A stretch of DNA of 48,904 nucleotides from Candidatus Ventrimonas merdavium (lineage in GTDB: Bacteria > Bacillota > Clostridia > Lachnospirales > Lachnospiraceae), in contig DVLJ01000120.1 in NCBI GenBank assembly GCA_018715565.1, positions 1 to 48,904 of the forward strand, written 5' to 3'. Both the position numbers and the translations under genes were made by a program. Below, in pieces: positions 1-8,318 of this stretch. Every line of letters begins with the position of its first letter. The first letter of the stretch is position 1. The notes beneath the pieces were generated by a model. It was not told where the DNA came from. It worked only from the letters and a program-made list of their open reading frames with translations, and searched no databases.

Positions 1-72
1 GGGGTCGCCGCCGCCGAAGCTGAATGCGCCGATCTGTAAAAATGCGAGAAACAACTGGAGATATGCCGTCAT
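1..72 (-). CDS. Chromate transporter family protein, second half (partial, runs off window)
   Basis: Reading the minus strand from the ATG at 72 gives MTAYLQLFLAFLQIGAFSFG followed by GG. This is the typical N-terminus of a short CHR-domain protein, with the FSFGGG signature that matches FTFGGG in the gene before it. Its start codon overlaps the stop of the upstream gene as ATGA, so the two are translationally coupled. Paired single-domain CHR proteins are usual in Firmicutes and are thought to act together as an anion (chromate) exporter. Only 24 codons are visible, so the family call rests on the motif and the partner. Confidence 0.75.
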   Translation of the reverse strand, partial: MTAYLQLFLAFLQIGAFSFGGGDP

Positions 73-638
73 CCTCTGCCTCCTTTCTCCGGCTGTCCGG
101 CGGTCAGGGTCCGGAACGCCCCCAAGGCGGCCGCCGCCAGGATCAGCCAGATCACGTTCACGCGGAGCCAGTAGTTGGCGGCGAAGGCCAGGAACAGAAC
201 GGCGATGTTGACCTTGTCACGGGATCGGACCACGCCCCGGGCCATATCGTAGACTACGGAGATGATCACCGCGCCCACGCCTGCCCGCATCCCTTCCAGC
301 AGGGCCTTGATCACGGTGTTGTTCTGGAAGGCGGTGTAAAAGAAGGACACTGCGGTCAGGATCACAAAGGGCGGGATCACCGCCCCCAGGATGGCGGAGA
401 AGATTCCGGGAAAGCCCGCCAGCTTGTAGCCGACCACGATCGCGCCGTTGACCGCGATGGGGCCGGGAGCAGACTGGGCGATGGCCACAAGGTCCAGCAT
501 CTCCTCCTCGTCGATCCAGTGGAGCTCGTCCACGAATTTATTTTTCAAAAGGGTGATGATCACATAGCCTCCGCCAAAGGTAAAGGCGCTGAGATATAAG
601 GTAGAAAAAAATAGCTTTTTTAAGATGCCTTTGTCCAT
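69..638 (-). CDS. Chromate transporter family protein, first half
   Basis: A 189-residue hydrophobic protein with one CHR domain: FTFGGGYVIITLL near residue 20, an acidic segment ending EEEMLDLVAIAQSAPGPIAV, then alternating membrane segments to the end. Family knowledge: CHR proteins move chromate or related anions; short single-domain members work as pairs. The AAGGAGG site sits just before the ATG at 638. It is co-transcribed with the partial partner at 1-72 through a 4-bp ATGA overlap. The physiological substrate in an anaerobe is uncertain. Confidence 0.85.
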   Translation of the reverse strand: MDKGILKKLFFSTLYLSAFTFGGGYVIITLLKNKFVDELHWIDEEEMLDLVAIAQSAPGPIAVNGAIVVGYKLAGFPGIFSAILGAVIPPFVILTAVSFFYTAFQNNTVIKALLEGMRAGVGAVIISVVYDMARGVVRSRDKVNIAVLFLAFAANYWLRVNVIWLILAAAALGAFRTLTAGQPEKGGRG

Positions 639-770
639 AGAGGGCCTCCTTGACCGCGCCAGGAACGCGGTTCTGCTATCATTCTATCACACCTGCCTGG
701 ATATGGATATATAGTTTCCTTAAAAGATTCTGCAAACCGCTGCAAACATACAAAGATTTTGCAAACGGTC

Positions 771-799
771 TTGCAACCGCAGGCGGTTTGTGCTATGCT
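771..799 (+). promoter_or_regulatory. Promoter of the FMN riboswitch-ribU unit
   Basis: TTGCAA (771-776), a 17-nt spacer, then TATGCT (794-799), placed just ahead of the riboswitch aptamer. Several TGCAA copies (731, 741, 760, 772) precede or overlap the -35 box. Confidence 0.65.
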
Positions 800-814
800 G
801 GTCATGCAAGTAGA

Positions 815-930
815 TAAGTTCTTCGGGGCGGGGTGCAAGTCCCCACTGGCGGTAAAGTCCGCGACCCGCGCAAAGCGGCTGACCCGGTGCGATTCCGGGA
901 CCAACAGTATAGTCTGGATGAAAGAAGAAA
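815..930 (+). promoter_or_regulatory. FMN riboswitch (RFN element)
   Basis: The segment carries the conserved RFN blocks in order: a GGGGTGCAAGTCCCC-like hairpin, ACTGGCGGTAAAGTCC, CGCGACCCGCG, GGTGCGATTCCGG, and the closing AGTCTGGATGAAAGAAG. It lies between a good promoter and a rho-independent terminator, upstream of the riboflavin importer gene. By family knowledge it binds FMN and attenuates transcription, so ribU should be expressed when FMN is low. Confidence 0.93.
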
Positions 931-997
931 TTGTGCGAAGGCTGACAGCCGGGAGGGAGTTCTTCCCGCTGACAGCGGTTTCCGACGATGACAGGGC

Positions 998-1024
998 CCC
1001 GGATCTTTGGATCCGGGTTTTTTG
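998..1024 (+). terminator. Riboswitch expression-platform terminator
   Basis: CCCGGATC (998-1005), loop TTTG, GATCCGGG (1010-1017) and a run of T. It follows the FMN aptamer and is the likely attenuator controlled by FMN binding. Confidence 0.85.
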
Positions 1025-1173
1025 TTTCCCGGTTTGTATTTCCTGGGGGTCATTTCCTGATTTTTATTTTCGGGGATCCCTCAAAAGCCGCGCCTTCCAT
1101 GATCCCTCTGAACTGTTGGACTTACAAAACAGGCAATCCTGCCGTCTTGGGCGGCAGAGCGTAAGGAGGAAGA

Positions 1174-1809
1174 ATGATGAAAGAGAGAAAGCTGTTGACT
1201 ACGAAAAATGTTGTCCTGATGGGGATGTTCGGCGCCCTGGCCGGGGTGCTGATGCTGTTTGAGTTCCCACTGCCGTTTCTGGCGCCCAACTTTTACGGGC
1301 TGGACATCAGCGAGGTCCCGGTGCTGGTAGGCACCTTTGCCCTGGGACCGGTGGCAGGAGCCATCATCGAAGTGGTCAAGATCTTGGTAAAGCTGGTATT
1401 AAAGCCCACCAGCACCGGATTCGTGGGTGAGTTCGCCAACCTGGTATTTGGCTGCACCATCGCCATTTCCGCAGGGCTGGTGTATCGGTTCAACCGCACG
1501 AGAAAGGGCGCGATGCTGGCCCTGATCGTGGGGAGCATCCTGTATGTGGCGGTAGGCATCGTGGGCAACGCCCTGGTGATGATTCCGTTCTATTCCAATT
1601 TCATGCCCATCGAGTCCATCCTGGAGGCGGGCGCGGTGATCAATCCGGCGGTGAGCAGCGTGTGGACCTTCGCCTTCTTCTGTGTGGGACCGTTCAACCT
1701 GGTCAAGTGCATCGTGGTGTCCCTTTTGACGGCGCTGGTGTATAAACGGGTGAGCGTGCTGATCCACAGCGTGGGAAGAGAAGGGAAAGCGATGCTTTCC
1801 AGTAATTGA
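1174..1809 (+). CDS. ribU: Riboflavin ECF transporter substrate-binding (S) component
   Basis: A 211-residue integral membrane protein with about six hydrophobic segments, the N-terminal ALAGVLMLFEFPLPFLAP region and the TSTGFVGEFANLVFG segment typical of RibU. It captures riboflavin at the membrane and works with the shared EcfAA'T module, which is not in this window. The FMN riboswitch directly upstream supports the substrate. AAGGAGGA precedes tandem ATGs at 1174 and 1177; either could start translation. The stop codon overlaps the -35 box of the next promoter. Confidence 0.93.
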   Translation: MMKERKLLTTKNVVLMGMFGALAGVLMLFEFPLPFLAPNFYGLDISEVPVLVGTFALGPVAGAIIEVVKILVKLVLKPTSTGFVGEFANLVFGCTIAISAGLVYRFNRTRKGAMLALIVGSILYVAVGIVGNALVMIPFYSNFMPIESILEAGAVINPAVSSVWTFAFFCVGPFNLVKCIVVSLLTALVYKRVSVLIHSVGREGKAMLSSN

Positions 1810-1835
1810 CAATCTGCGGGGTTTCATGCTATCGT
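1806..1835 (+). promoter_or_regulatory. Promoter of the sensor operon
   Basis: TTGACA (1806-1811), 18-nt spacer, TATCGT (1830-1835). The -35 box includes the ribU stop codon. It lies 90 bp ahead of the binding-protein sensor gene. Confidence 0.5.
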
Positions 1836-1922
1836 CATAGTAAGATGCCGGGGAGAACGCTTTTGTTCCCGGCAGGAGCGTGACAGGACCAGTCCAGACG
1901 ACAGCGAGAAAGAGGAAACCCC

Positions 1923-2954
1923 ATGAGAAAGCAGAGACGGTGGGCGGCGGCCGGGATCTTTACCGCAGCGGCCGCAGGCATCCTGGTGGCAGGGTATTTT
2001 ATGATCCCTGGGAAAAGCTCGCCGGGAGATGAGGAGTACGGAACGTACCAGTATCATATCGCCATCATTTCCGAGGAGACGGACACCTCGTTCTGGAAGG
2101 ACGTCTACGAGGGGGCGGTGGCGGCTGGAAAAGAATATGGAGCCTATGTGGAACAGACCGGGGACGGGCTGGTGAACCCGCCGTCGATCGAGGACGCCAT
2201 CAATATCGCCATCTATGAGAACGTGGACGGGATCCTGCTCCGTCCGGCCAATGACGAGGCGATCGCATCCCTGATCGACAAGGCGTGCAGCCGAGGGATC
2301 CCGGTCATCACCATGCAGAAGGATGTGCCGGATTCCAGGCGCCAGGGATTTGTGGGGATCAATGACTATTTCCTGGGGCAGGAATACGGCAGGCAGATCT
2401 TAAAGCAGGCGGATGAGGACACCCGCCTGGCTGCTGTGCTGTTTCCGGGCGTCAGCTTTAATGAGCCCAGTCGGAACTGGTTCCGGCTGGGCTTAAGCAG
2501 TACCGTCCAGCGGGATGAGATCCGGTTTGATTTCCGGGTCATCCAGGATGATAAGGGCCTGAACAATGCGGAGGACGTGATCCATGACATGGTGGTAGGC
2601 GAGGGGACCCAGCCGGACATGATCGTCTGTCTGGATGAAGTCATCACCCAGTCGGCCTACCAGCTGATCCGGGACCTGGGGCTGTCGGACCAGATCCGCA
2701 TCATCGGCAGCTACGTTTCCGACGAGATCTTAAATGGGATCGAGCAGGGCTATATCGATTCTACGATCACGGTGGATCCGGAGGCGATGGGCCGGATGAG
2801 CGTGGAGGCCTTGATGACCTACAAGACCTATCACATGGTCAGCTATTATACGGAGGTGGATACCCGGCTGATCGACGATACTTCCGTGGCGGCGTACCGG
2901 GCGGAGTACAGAAAGGGGAATGGGGATGGGGAAGAATCCATGGAAGAGCGTTAA
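1923..2954 (+). CDS. Membrane-tethered sugar-binding-type sensor protein (Peripla_BP_4 fold)
   Basis: A 343-residue protein with a basic N-terminus and one hydrophobic segment (about residues 9-28) but no lipobox cysteine, then a periplasmic-binding fold: HIAIISEETDTSFWKDVYEG, the IYENVDGILLRPAND loop, GIPVITMQKDVPDS and FVGINDYFLGQEYG. These are features of ribose/xylose-type binding proteins. It is encoded directly ahead of, and overlapping, a YesM-type kinase and a YesN regulator, with no sugar ABC genes nearby. That suggests a ligand sensor presented to the kinase, as described for XylFII-LytS-YesN in clostridia, rather than a transport component. The ligand is not predictable. Confidence 0.8.
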   Translation: MRKQRRWAAAGIFTAAAAGILVAGYFMIPGKSSPGDEEYGTYQYHIAIISEETDTSFWKDVYEGAVAAGKEYGAYVEQTGDGLVNPPSIEDAINIAIYENVDGILLRPANDEAIASLIDKACSRGIPVITMQKDVPDSRRQGFVGINDYFLGQEYGRQILKQADEDTRLAAVLFPGVSFNEPSRNWFRLGLSSTVQRDEIRFDFRVIQDDKGLNNAEDVIHDMVVGEGTQPDMIVCLDEVITQSAYQLIRDLGLSDQIRIIGSYVSDEILNGIEQGYIDSTITVDPEAMGRMSVEALMTYKTYHMVSYYTEVDTRLIDDTSVAAYRAEYRKGNGDGEESMEER

Positions 2955-4518
2955 GCGCCTGTTCGGCCAGTCCCTGCGGACCCGCCTGATCATCCCGGTG
3001 ATGCTGACCATGGCGGTCTCCCTGGGGATCAACCTGCTTTTGTTTGCCCGGATCAACACCACCGTAGAGAACATGGACCAGGTCTATGTGACCAATATCC
3101 AGCTGGGAGAGCTGGAAGACCTTCTCACAGAGATGGAAAGCAGCGTTTATCAATATCTGAACATCCAGAGCCCCACGGCCCTGGAGACCTTTTCCCAGAG
3201 CCGCATCCGGTTCGAGGCCCTGATCGGGGAGATCAATGAGACGATCACCGACCACCCTGCCAGGCGGCTGGAGCGGAACATCCGCAGCCTGGCGATCTCC
3301 TGGCTGGAGCTGGCGGATCAGGCCATCGCGGCGAAGCAGGCGTATCAGGTGGCTTCCTATAAGGCGTATTTTGAGGAGATCCAGGACATCTACGGCTATC
3401 TGCTGGATCATATCAACGGACTGGACACCCTGCGGTTCAAGACGAATTCGGAGAATTACAGCGTCCTGTACCAGTACCTGCGGTATCTGGAGATCTTCAT
3501 GACCGTGGTGCTGATCGTGGTCACTGGATGCCTGACGCTCCTGCTGTATGCGATCATGGGGAGCTTTACCCGCCCCCTGGAGACCCTGGCCCGGAAGGCC
3601 AAGGAGGTGGAGAAGGGGAACTTTGGGATCGACCTGGAGGCGCCCAGGACCCAGGACGAGGTGGGGACCGTGACCGTGGCGTTCAACCAGATGATCGTCA
3701 GCATCAACGACTATATCCGGCGGACCCGGGAAAGCCTGGAGCTGCAGATGCGGATGAAGGAGCGGGAGCTGACCATGGAGAGTCTGCTGCGGGACGCCCA
3801 GCTGAAATATTATCAGGCCCAGATCAACCCCCATTTCCTGTTCAACACGCTGAATGCCGGGCTGCAGCTGGCTATGATGGAGGATGCGGAGCAGACCTAC
3901 GCCTTTATCGAGAATATGGCGTTCTTTTTCCGCTACCGCCTTCGGAAGAACGGGGCCAGCGCCACCCTTCAGGAGGAGATCGGGCTGATCGACAGCTATA
4001 TGTACATCATGAACGTGCGCTATTCCAACGAGATCCGCCTGGACAAGGAGCTGGATTCCCGTCTGCTGGAGATTTCGTTTCCCAGCATGGTGCTCCAGCC
4101 GGTGGTGGAGAACGCCCTGCGCCACGGCCTGGGCGGGGTGGAATGGGAGAAGCGGATCTGGTTTTTCGCGGGCCAGGAGAACGGCGAGGCGGTGATCCGC
4201 ATCCGGGACAACGGTGTGGGGATCCCGGCGGATATCCTGGAAAAGGTGAATGCCGGGAGCTTTACCCAGGAGGACCGGGGCCAGGATTCCGGCAACGGCG
4301 TGGGACTGGTGAACGTAAGAGAACGGCTGCGGCTGTATTTTGACCGGGCCGATGTGATGCAGGTGGAAAGCGAGGGACCGGGGAAAGGGACCGTGGTCAC
4401 CATCCGGGTACCGATCGTCCGGGCGGGAGCGGAGCCGGACGGGGAGTCAGACACGGCCCAGGAAGCAGAGCCAGGTCCGGATCATGATCCAGGGCCGGCA
4501 GGGAGGGAACATGTATAA
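2920..4518 (+). CDS. Sensor histidine kinase, YesM/LytS type with HAMP domain
   Basis: 532 residues. TM1 about 23-45, an extracytoplasmic domain rich in Glu and Gln helices, TM2 about 188-213, HAMP, then the His_kinase motif QINPHFLFNTLNAG near residue 302 and a HATPase_c domain with ENALRHGLGG and RDNGVGIPADIL. It should autophosphorylate on the His of NPHF and pass phosphate to the regulator encoded next. The start overlaps the binding-protein gene by 35 bp; the ATG at 2926 is better spaced from AAAGGGG and may be the true start. The C-terminus is an acidic, Pro/Gly-rich tail not needed by the family. Confidence 0.92.
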   Translation: MGMGKNPWKSVKRLFGQSLRTRLIIPVMLTMAVSLGINLLLFARINTTVENMDQVYVTNIQLGELEDLLTEMESSVYQYLNIQSPTALETFSQSRIRFEALIGEINETITDHPARRLERNIRSLAISWLELADQAIAAKQAYQVASYKAYFEEIQDIYGYLLDHINGLDTLRFKTNSENYSVLYQYLRYLEIFMTVVLIVVTGCLTLLLYAIMGSFTRPLETLARKAKEVEKGNFGIDLEAPRTQDEVGTVTVAFNQMIVSINDYIRRTRESLELQMRMKERELTMESLLRDAQLKYYQAQINPHFLFNTLNAGLQLAMMEDAEQTYAFIENMAFFFRYRLRKNGASATLQEEIGLIDSYMYIMNVRYSNEIRLDKELDSRLLEISFPSMVLQPVVENALRHGLGGVEWEKRIWFFAGQENGEAVIRIRDNGVGIPADILEKVNAGSFTQEDRGQDSGNGVGLVNVRERLRLYFDRADVMQVESEGPGKGTVVTIRVPIVRAGAEPDGESDTAQEAEPGPDHDPGPAGREHV

Positions 4519-6100
4519 GATCTTACTGGCAGACGACGAAGGGATCGTGACGGATTCTCTTCAGTTCATCATCGAGAAAAGCTTTGGGGATGAGTGCGAG
4601 ACCGCTGTGGCAAAAAGCGGGAGAAAGGCTATCGAGCTGGCGGAGACGTTCCAGCCGGACATCGCGTTCCTGGATATCCAGATGCCGGGCATCAACGGGC
4701 TGAAGGCCATGGAGGAGATCCGCGGCCTGAATCCCAAGGTCAAGGTGTTCATCCTGACGGCCTACGACAATTTTGAGTACGCCAAGGAAGCCCTGCGCCT
4801 GGGAGCCGTGGACTATCTGATGAAGCCGGTCAACAAAAAGATGATCGTGGAGCGGCTCACCGGGGTGATGCGGGACATTGACCGGGAGCGGCAGAAGCGG
4901 CAGGACGATCTGCAGACCAAGGAGAAGCTGGAAGCAGTGATCCCCATGATCGTCAATGGCTTCATCATCAGCCTCATCATGCAGGACGGCTACGAGGACG
5001 GCGGGGAGGAGTACCGGACCCTGCTGGACTTAGAGGAGGATTACGGGATCATCCTGACCTTGGAATGGGGCGAAAAAAGCGAGGGGAATGGGATGGCCAA
5101 CCCGGTGGGCTCCGGCGTCCGGGGGCACCGGTATTACGATAAGATGGCTGAGCTGGTCAAGGTGTATTTCCACGCCTATGTCAGCAGCATCATGGGCAAC
5201 AAGCTGGTCTGCGTCCTGCCATTCCCCAGGGAGCACTTAGCGTATGAGGACCGGCTGCGGATGATCGAGAAGGCCCGCAGCATGGTGACCGCCCTGAAAA
5301 ATATGGTAGGCGCGGATTTTAAGGCGGGGATCGGTTCCGTACGCCCCTGGGAGTCCATGTTCGAGTCCTACCAGGAGTCGCTGAACGCCCTGCGCCACGG
5401 AAAGCGGACGGTCACCCACATCGACGATCTGATCGTGAAGGACAGCCGGGAGCAGGAGCAGCAGGCGATGGAGCAGATGGTGCTGCGGGCAGTCTCCGGC
5501 GGGATCGAGCACGAGGCCCGGCGGGAGGCGACGGTCTTTGCCGGCCTGGCCCTGAAGAACCGGGACAGCACCTTTGAGGACGCCCGGCTGCGGATGGTGG
5601 AGATGCTTTTGCTGGCCCGGCGCACGGTGCAGGCTCAGGGAGGCGCCTGTCCCGGAGGACAGGAGGCTATGAACGCGCTGCTGTCTGCCCCGGATGGGGA
5701 GACGCTGCGGCAGCGGTTTGAGAATGCCATGGTGGAGCTGGCCCGGTGCGTGGTGATCCGCAAGCCGGAATCGGACGGCATCATCGCCGGGGCCCAGGAG
5801 TATATCCGGCAGCATTTCCAGAGGGACCTGTCCCTGGAGGATGTGGCCGCGGCGGCGGGGATCAGCCCATACTATTTCAGCAAGCTGTTCAAGGAGGAGA
5901 CCGGCGTCAACTATACCGAGTACCTGACCGGGATACGGATCGAGAACGCCAAGCGGCTTTTGTCCAACCCCAAGCTGAGCATCAAGCAGGTCTGCGTGGA
6001 TTCCGGCTATATCAATCCCAATTATTTCAGCCGGATCTTTAAAAAATGGACCGGGATCACCCCCACGGAGTTCCGGGACCAGGTCTGCGAGAGCCGGTAG
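4511..6100 (+). CDS. Response regulator, YesN type (REC + AraC-family HTH)
   Basis: 529 residues from the ATG at 4511, which follows GGGAGGG; the longer ORF start at 4484 has no better site. REC domain at 1-120 with the DD pair in ILLADDEG and phospho-Asp in AFLDIQMPG, and the switch Lys in YLMKPVNKK. A long linker follows, then a C-terminal double HTH (DLSLEDVAAAAGISPYYFSK and IKQVCVDSGYINPNYFSRIF). It overlaps the kinase gene by 8 bp (ATGTATAA). Phosphorylated protein probably activates a nearby promoter; the liv operon starting at 6393 is the closest target. Confidence 0.92.
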   Translation: MYKILLADDEGIVTDSLQFIIEKSFGDECETAVAKSGRKAIELAETFQPDIAFLDIQMPGINGLKAMEEIRGLNPKVKVFILTAYDNFEYAKEALRLGAVDYLMKPVNKKMIVERLTGVMRDIDRERQKRQDDLQTKEKLEAVIPMIVNGFIISLIMQDGYEDGGEEYRTLLDLEEDYGIILTLEWGEKSEGNGMANPVGSGVRGHRYYDKMAELVKVYFHAYVSSIMGNKLVCVLPFPREHLAYEDRLRMIEKARSMVTALKNMVGADFKAGIGSVRPWESMFESYQESLNALRHGKRTVTHIDDLIVKDSREQEQQAMEQMVLRAVSGGIEHEARREATVFAGLALKNRDSTFEDARLRMVEMLLLARRTVQAQGGACPGGQEAMNALLSAPDGETLRQRFENAMVELARCVVIRKPESDGIIAGAQEYIRQHFQRDLSLEDVAAAAGISPYYFSKLFKEETGVNYTEYLTGIRIENAKRLLSNPKLSIKQVCVDSGYINPNYFSRIFKKWTGITPTEFRDQVCESR

Positions 6101-6392
6101 GGGCAGCGGGCGCGGCCCTGCCGTAAAAAGAATGAGATGATGTTAGAGTCAAAAGGTGTTTTTGACCCTGGCAGCAATAACCTAAGAGTAGCACAAAAAT
6201 ATCGCAAAAAAATGCTAGTATTTTCCAGCCGGCGGGAGACCGCCTTGGAAATATGCAGGAGTTTGCAAGTTTGTGCTACTCTTTTTTTCATGGGCTTATG
6301 TTATGATATTTTTTAGACAAAGCCCTCCGGGCGGGACTGGAAAAGGGTCCGGAGGATCGGAAAAATACAAGGAAAAAAGGGGGATTGGCTTC
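6101..6392 (+). promoter_or_regulatory. Leader/intergenic region before the liv operon with two hairpins
   Basis: No gene is seen here. It holds a GTCAAAA/TTTTGAC hairpin (6148-6166) and a long imperfect hairpin whose 13-nt outer arms are perfect: AGAGTAGCACAAA (6185-6197) and TTTGTGCTACTCT (6270-6282), followed by a T run. Inside it are a GGCGG-GAGA-CCGCC tetraloop stem and TTTCC/GGAAA. The AT-rich stretch TTATGTTATGATATTTT near 6296-6314 may hold the liv promoter. The arrangement could be the terminator of the sensor operon, a leader attenuator, or a binding site for the upstream regulator. Confidence 0.5.
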
Positions 6393-7256
6393 ATGGACAT
6401 GTTTTTACAGGCTTGTGTCAATGGGCTGCTGATGGGAGGGTTCTATTCCCTGATGGGAATGGGGCAGAACATCATTTTCGGCGTGATGAAGATCGTAAAC
6501 TTCTGCCATGGCGAGATGCTGATGGTGGGGATGTATCTGACCTTCATCCTCTATACGGTATTTGGGATCGATCCCTATCTGGCCGTGCCGATCGTGGCCG
6601 TGGTCATGTTCTGTCTGGGCGCGGTGATCCAGCACACGCTGATCACGCCGTCCTTAGGGACCAAGAGCTTTACCAACCTGCTGTTTCTGACGGTGGGCCT
6701 GGGGCTGCTGCTCTCCAACGGCGCCCTGGTCATCTTCGGATCGGACTACCGTTCCATCCGCACCGCTTATTCCCAGACCTACATCCATCTGGGACCGGTG
6801 ACGATGGCGCTGCCCAGGCTGATCAGCTTCGGCGTGCTGGTGGTCATCACCATCGCTCTGTTCGTGTTCTTGAAATACACGACGGTGGGAAAACAGATCC
6901 GTGCCGTGTCTCAGAACTCGGTAGGCGCAGAGGTGGTGGGCATTGAAGTAAAGAAGATCTACATCCTGACCTATGGTCTGGGAGTTGCCCTGGCGGGGAT
7001 CGCAGGCGGGCTGCTGACCCAGTTTTACACCATCTTCCCCACGGCGGGCGCCAGCTTCGGCTTCCGGGCCCTGATCGTGGTGGTCGTAGGCGGCTTAGGC
7101 TCCATCCCGGGGGCGTTCCTGGCCGGGATCTTCCTGGGACTTCTGGAGACCATGAGCGCCCTGTTCATCAGTCCTTCTTACAGCGACCTGATCGTATTTA
7201 CCACGTTCATCATCATCCTGGTGTTCCGCCAGACGATCATTGCAAGGAGGAAATAA
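6393..7256 (+). CDS. livH: Branched-chain amino-acid-type ABC transporter permease LivH
   Basis: 287 residues from ATG 6393 (MDMFLQACVNGLLMGGFYSL), preceded by a purine-rich site; the ORF extension upstream to 6273 is not family-like. About eight membrane segments, with the family signatures IVNFCHGEMLMVGMY and GLGSIPGAFLAG. With LivM it forms the membrane channel for a substrate delivered by a LivK-type lipoprotein. The stop is 1 nt before livM. Substrates of this family include branched-chain amino acids, other amino acids, urea and aromatic acids, so the exact ligand is open. Confidence 0.92.
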   Translation: MDMFLQACVNGLLMGGFYSLMGMGQNIIFGVMKIVNFCHGEMLMVGMYLTFILYTVFGIDPYLAVPIVAVVMFCLGAVIQHTLITPSLGTKSFTNLLFLTVGLGLLLSNGALVIFGSDYRSIRTAYSQTYIHLGPVTMALPRLISFGVLVVITIALFVFLKYTTVGKQIRAVSQNSVGAEVVGIEVKKIYILTYGLGVALAGIAGGLLTQFYTIFPTAGASFGFRALIVVVVGGLGSIPGAFLAGIFLGLLETMSALFISPSYSDLIVFTTFIIILVFRQTIIARRK

Positions 7257-7257
7257 T

Positions 7258-8316
7258 ATGGACAGCAGAAGAGCGGTTAAAGTATATCATCGCAATGTTG
7301 CCATCCTGGTGGGGCTGATCCTGCTGGTATTTGCCCTGATCCCCATGGTGGTCACATCGCCTTACATTTTGAATATCTTTGTGCTGGTATTTTATATGTC
7401 CACCCTGTCCATGGCGTGGAACCTGCTGGGCGGCATGACCGGCCAGAACTCCCTGGGCCATGCGGCTTACATGGGACTGGGCGCATACGCCTGCTGCCTG
7501 CTGGTGGTCAAGACCGGGGCAAACCCCTGGATCGCGGCGGTGTTCTGCATGATCGTGGTCGGTCTGGTGGCCGGGATCGTATTTTACCCCTGCTTCATCC
7601 TGCGGGGACCGTATTTTACCCTGGTATCCATCGCCTTTGGCGAATCCATCCGGCAGATCATCATCAACTCCGAGTTTTTCGGGAGAGCCAGCGGCGTGGG
7701 CCTTCCCTTCGGCGGAGATTCCTGGCTGAACTTCCGGTTCGCCAGCAAGGTGCCTTACTACTATGTGGGCATGATCATGCTGATCGCCATTTACGTGCTG
7801 ATGAAGAAGATCGACCGGTCTAAGATCGGCTTTGCCTTAAAGACCATCCGGGAGGATGAGGATGCGGCGGCGGCCATCGGCATCAACCCCACGAGATACA
7901 AGATCCTGGCGGTAGTGATCTCCGCCATGGTAGCAGCGCTGGTAGGCTTCTTCTATGCCAGCTATATCCGTTACATCGATCCGGACCTAATGATCCAGGC
8001 AAAATCCACTGAGTCGGTGCTCCCTGCTGTGGTAGGCGGAGCCGCTTATGTGGAGGGCCCCATCGTAGGCGGCCTGCTGATGATCCCGCTGTCTGAGTAC
8101 CTGCGGGCCAACTTCAGCTCCATCCTGCCGGGCATCAACATGCTGATGTACGCCGTGGTGCTGCTGGTAGTGATCCGGTTCCGGCCCACCGGCATCCTGG
8201 GCTGGTACATGCACAGCCGGGTAAAGCAGTGGATCGATGAAAAGATCCTGAAAAAGCCTCCGGTGGAGGTGCTGGAAGAAGCGGAACTGTTGGAATACGG
8301 AAAGAAGGAGGCATAG
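7258..8316 (+). CDS. livM: Branched-chain amino-acid-type ABC transporter permease LivM
   Basis: 352 residues from ATG 7258 (MDSRRAVKVYHRN), with AAGGAGG lying at the end of livH. The family motifs are GGMTGQNSLGHAAYMGLGAY near residue 60, ALKTIREDEDAAAAIGIN in the cytoplasmic coupling loop, and VVGGAAYVEGPIVGG. It pairs with LivH. The charged C-terminal tail (KILKKPPVEVLEEAELLE) is cytoplasmic. Tight spacing to livH (1 nt) and livG (2 nt) shows one operon. Confidence 0.92.
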   Translation: MDSRRAVKVYHRNVAILVGLILLVFALIPMVVTSPYILNIFVLVFYMSTLSMAWNLLGGMTGQNSLGHAAYMGLGAYACCLLVVKTGANPWIAAVFCMIVVGLVAGIVFYPCFILRGPYFTLVSIAFGESIRQIIINSEFFGRASGVGLPFGGDSWLNFRFASKVPYYYVGMIMLIAIYVLMKKIDRSKIGFALKTIREDEDAAAAIGINPTRYKILAVVISAMVAALVGFFYASYIRYIDPDLMIQAKSTESVLPAVVGGAAYVEGPIVGGLLMIPLSEYLRANFSSILPGINMLMYAVVLLVVIRFRPTGILGWYMHSRVKQWIDEKILKKPPVEVLEEAELLEYGKKEA

Positions 8317-8318
8317 AG

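Noticed and set aside
1923-2954. Sugar ABC transporter binding subunit
   Set aside because: No lipobox and no sugar permease or ATPase genes nearby; it overlaps a kinase gene, so a sensor role fits better.
2839-4125. 428-codon minus-strand ORF over the YesM-type kinase
   Set aside because: A high-GC shadow frame; the plus strand has all kinase motifs and the minus reading is His/Gln/Leu-rich with no domain.
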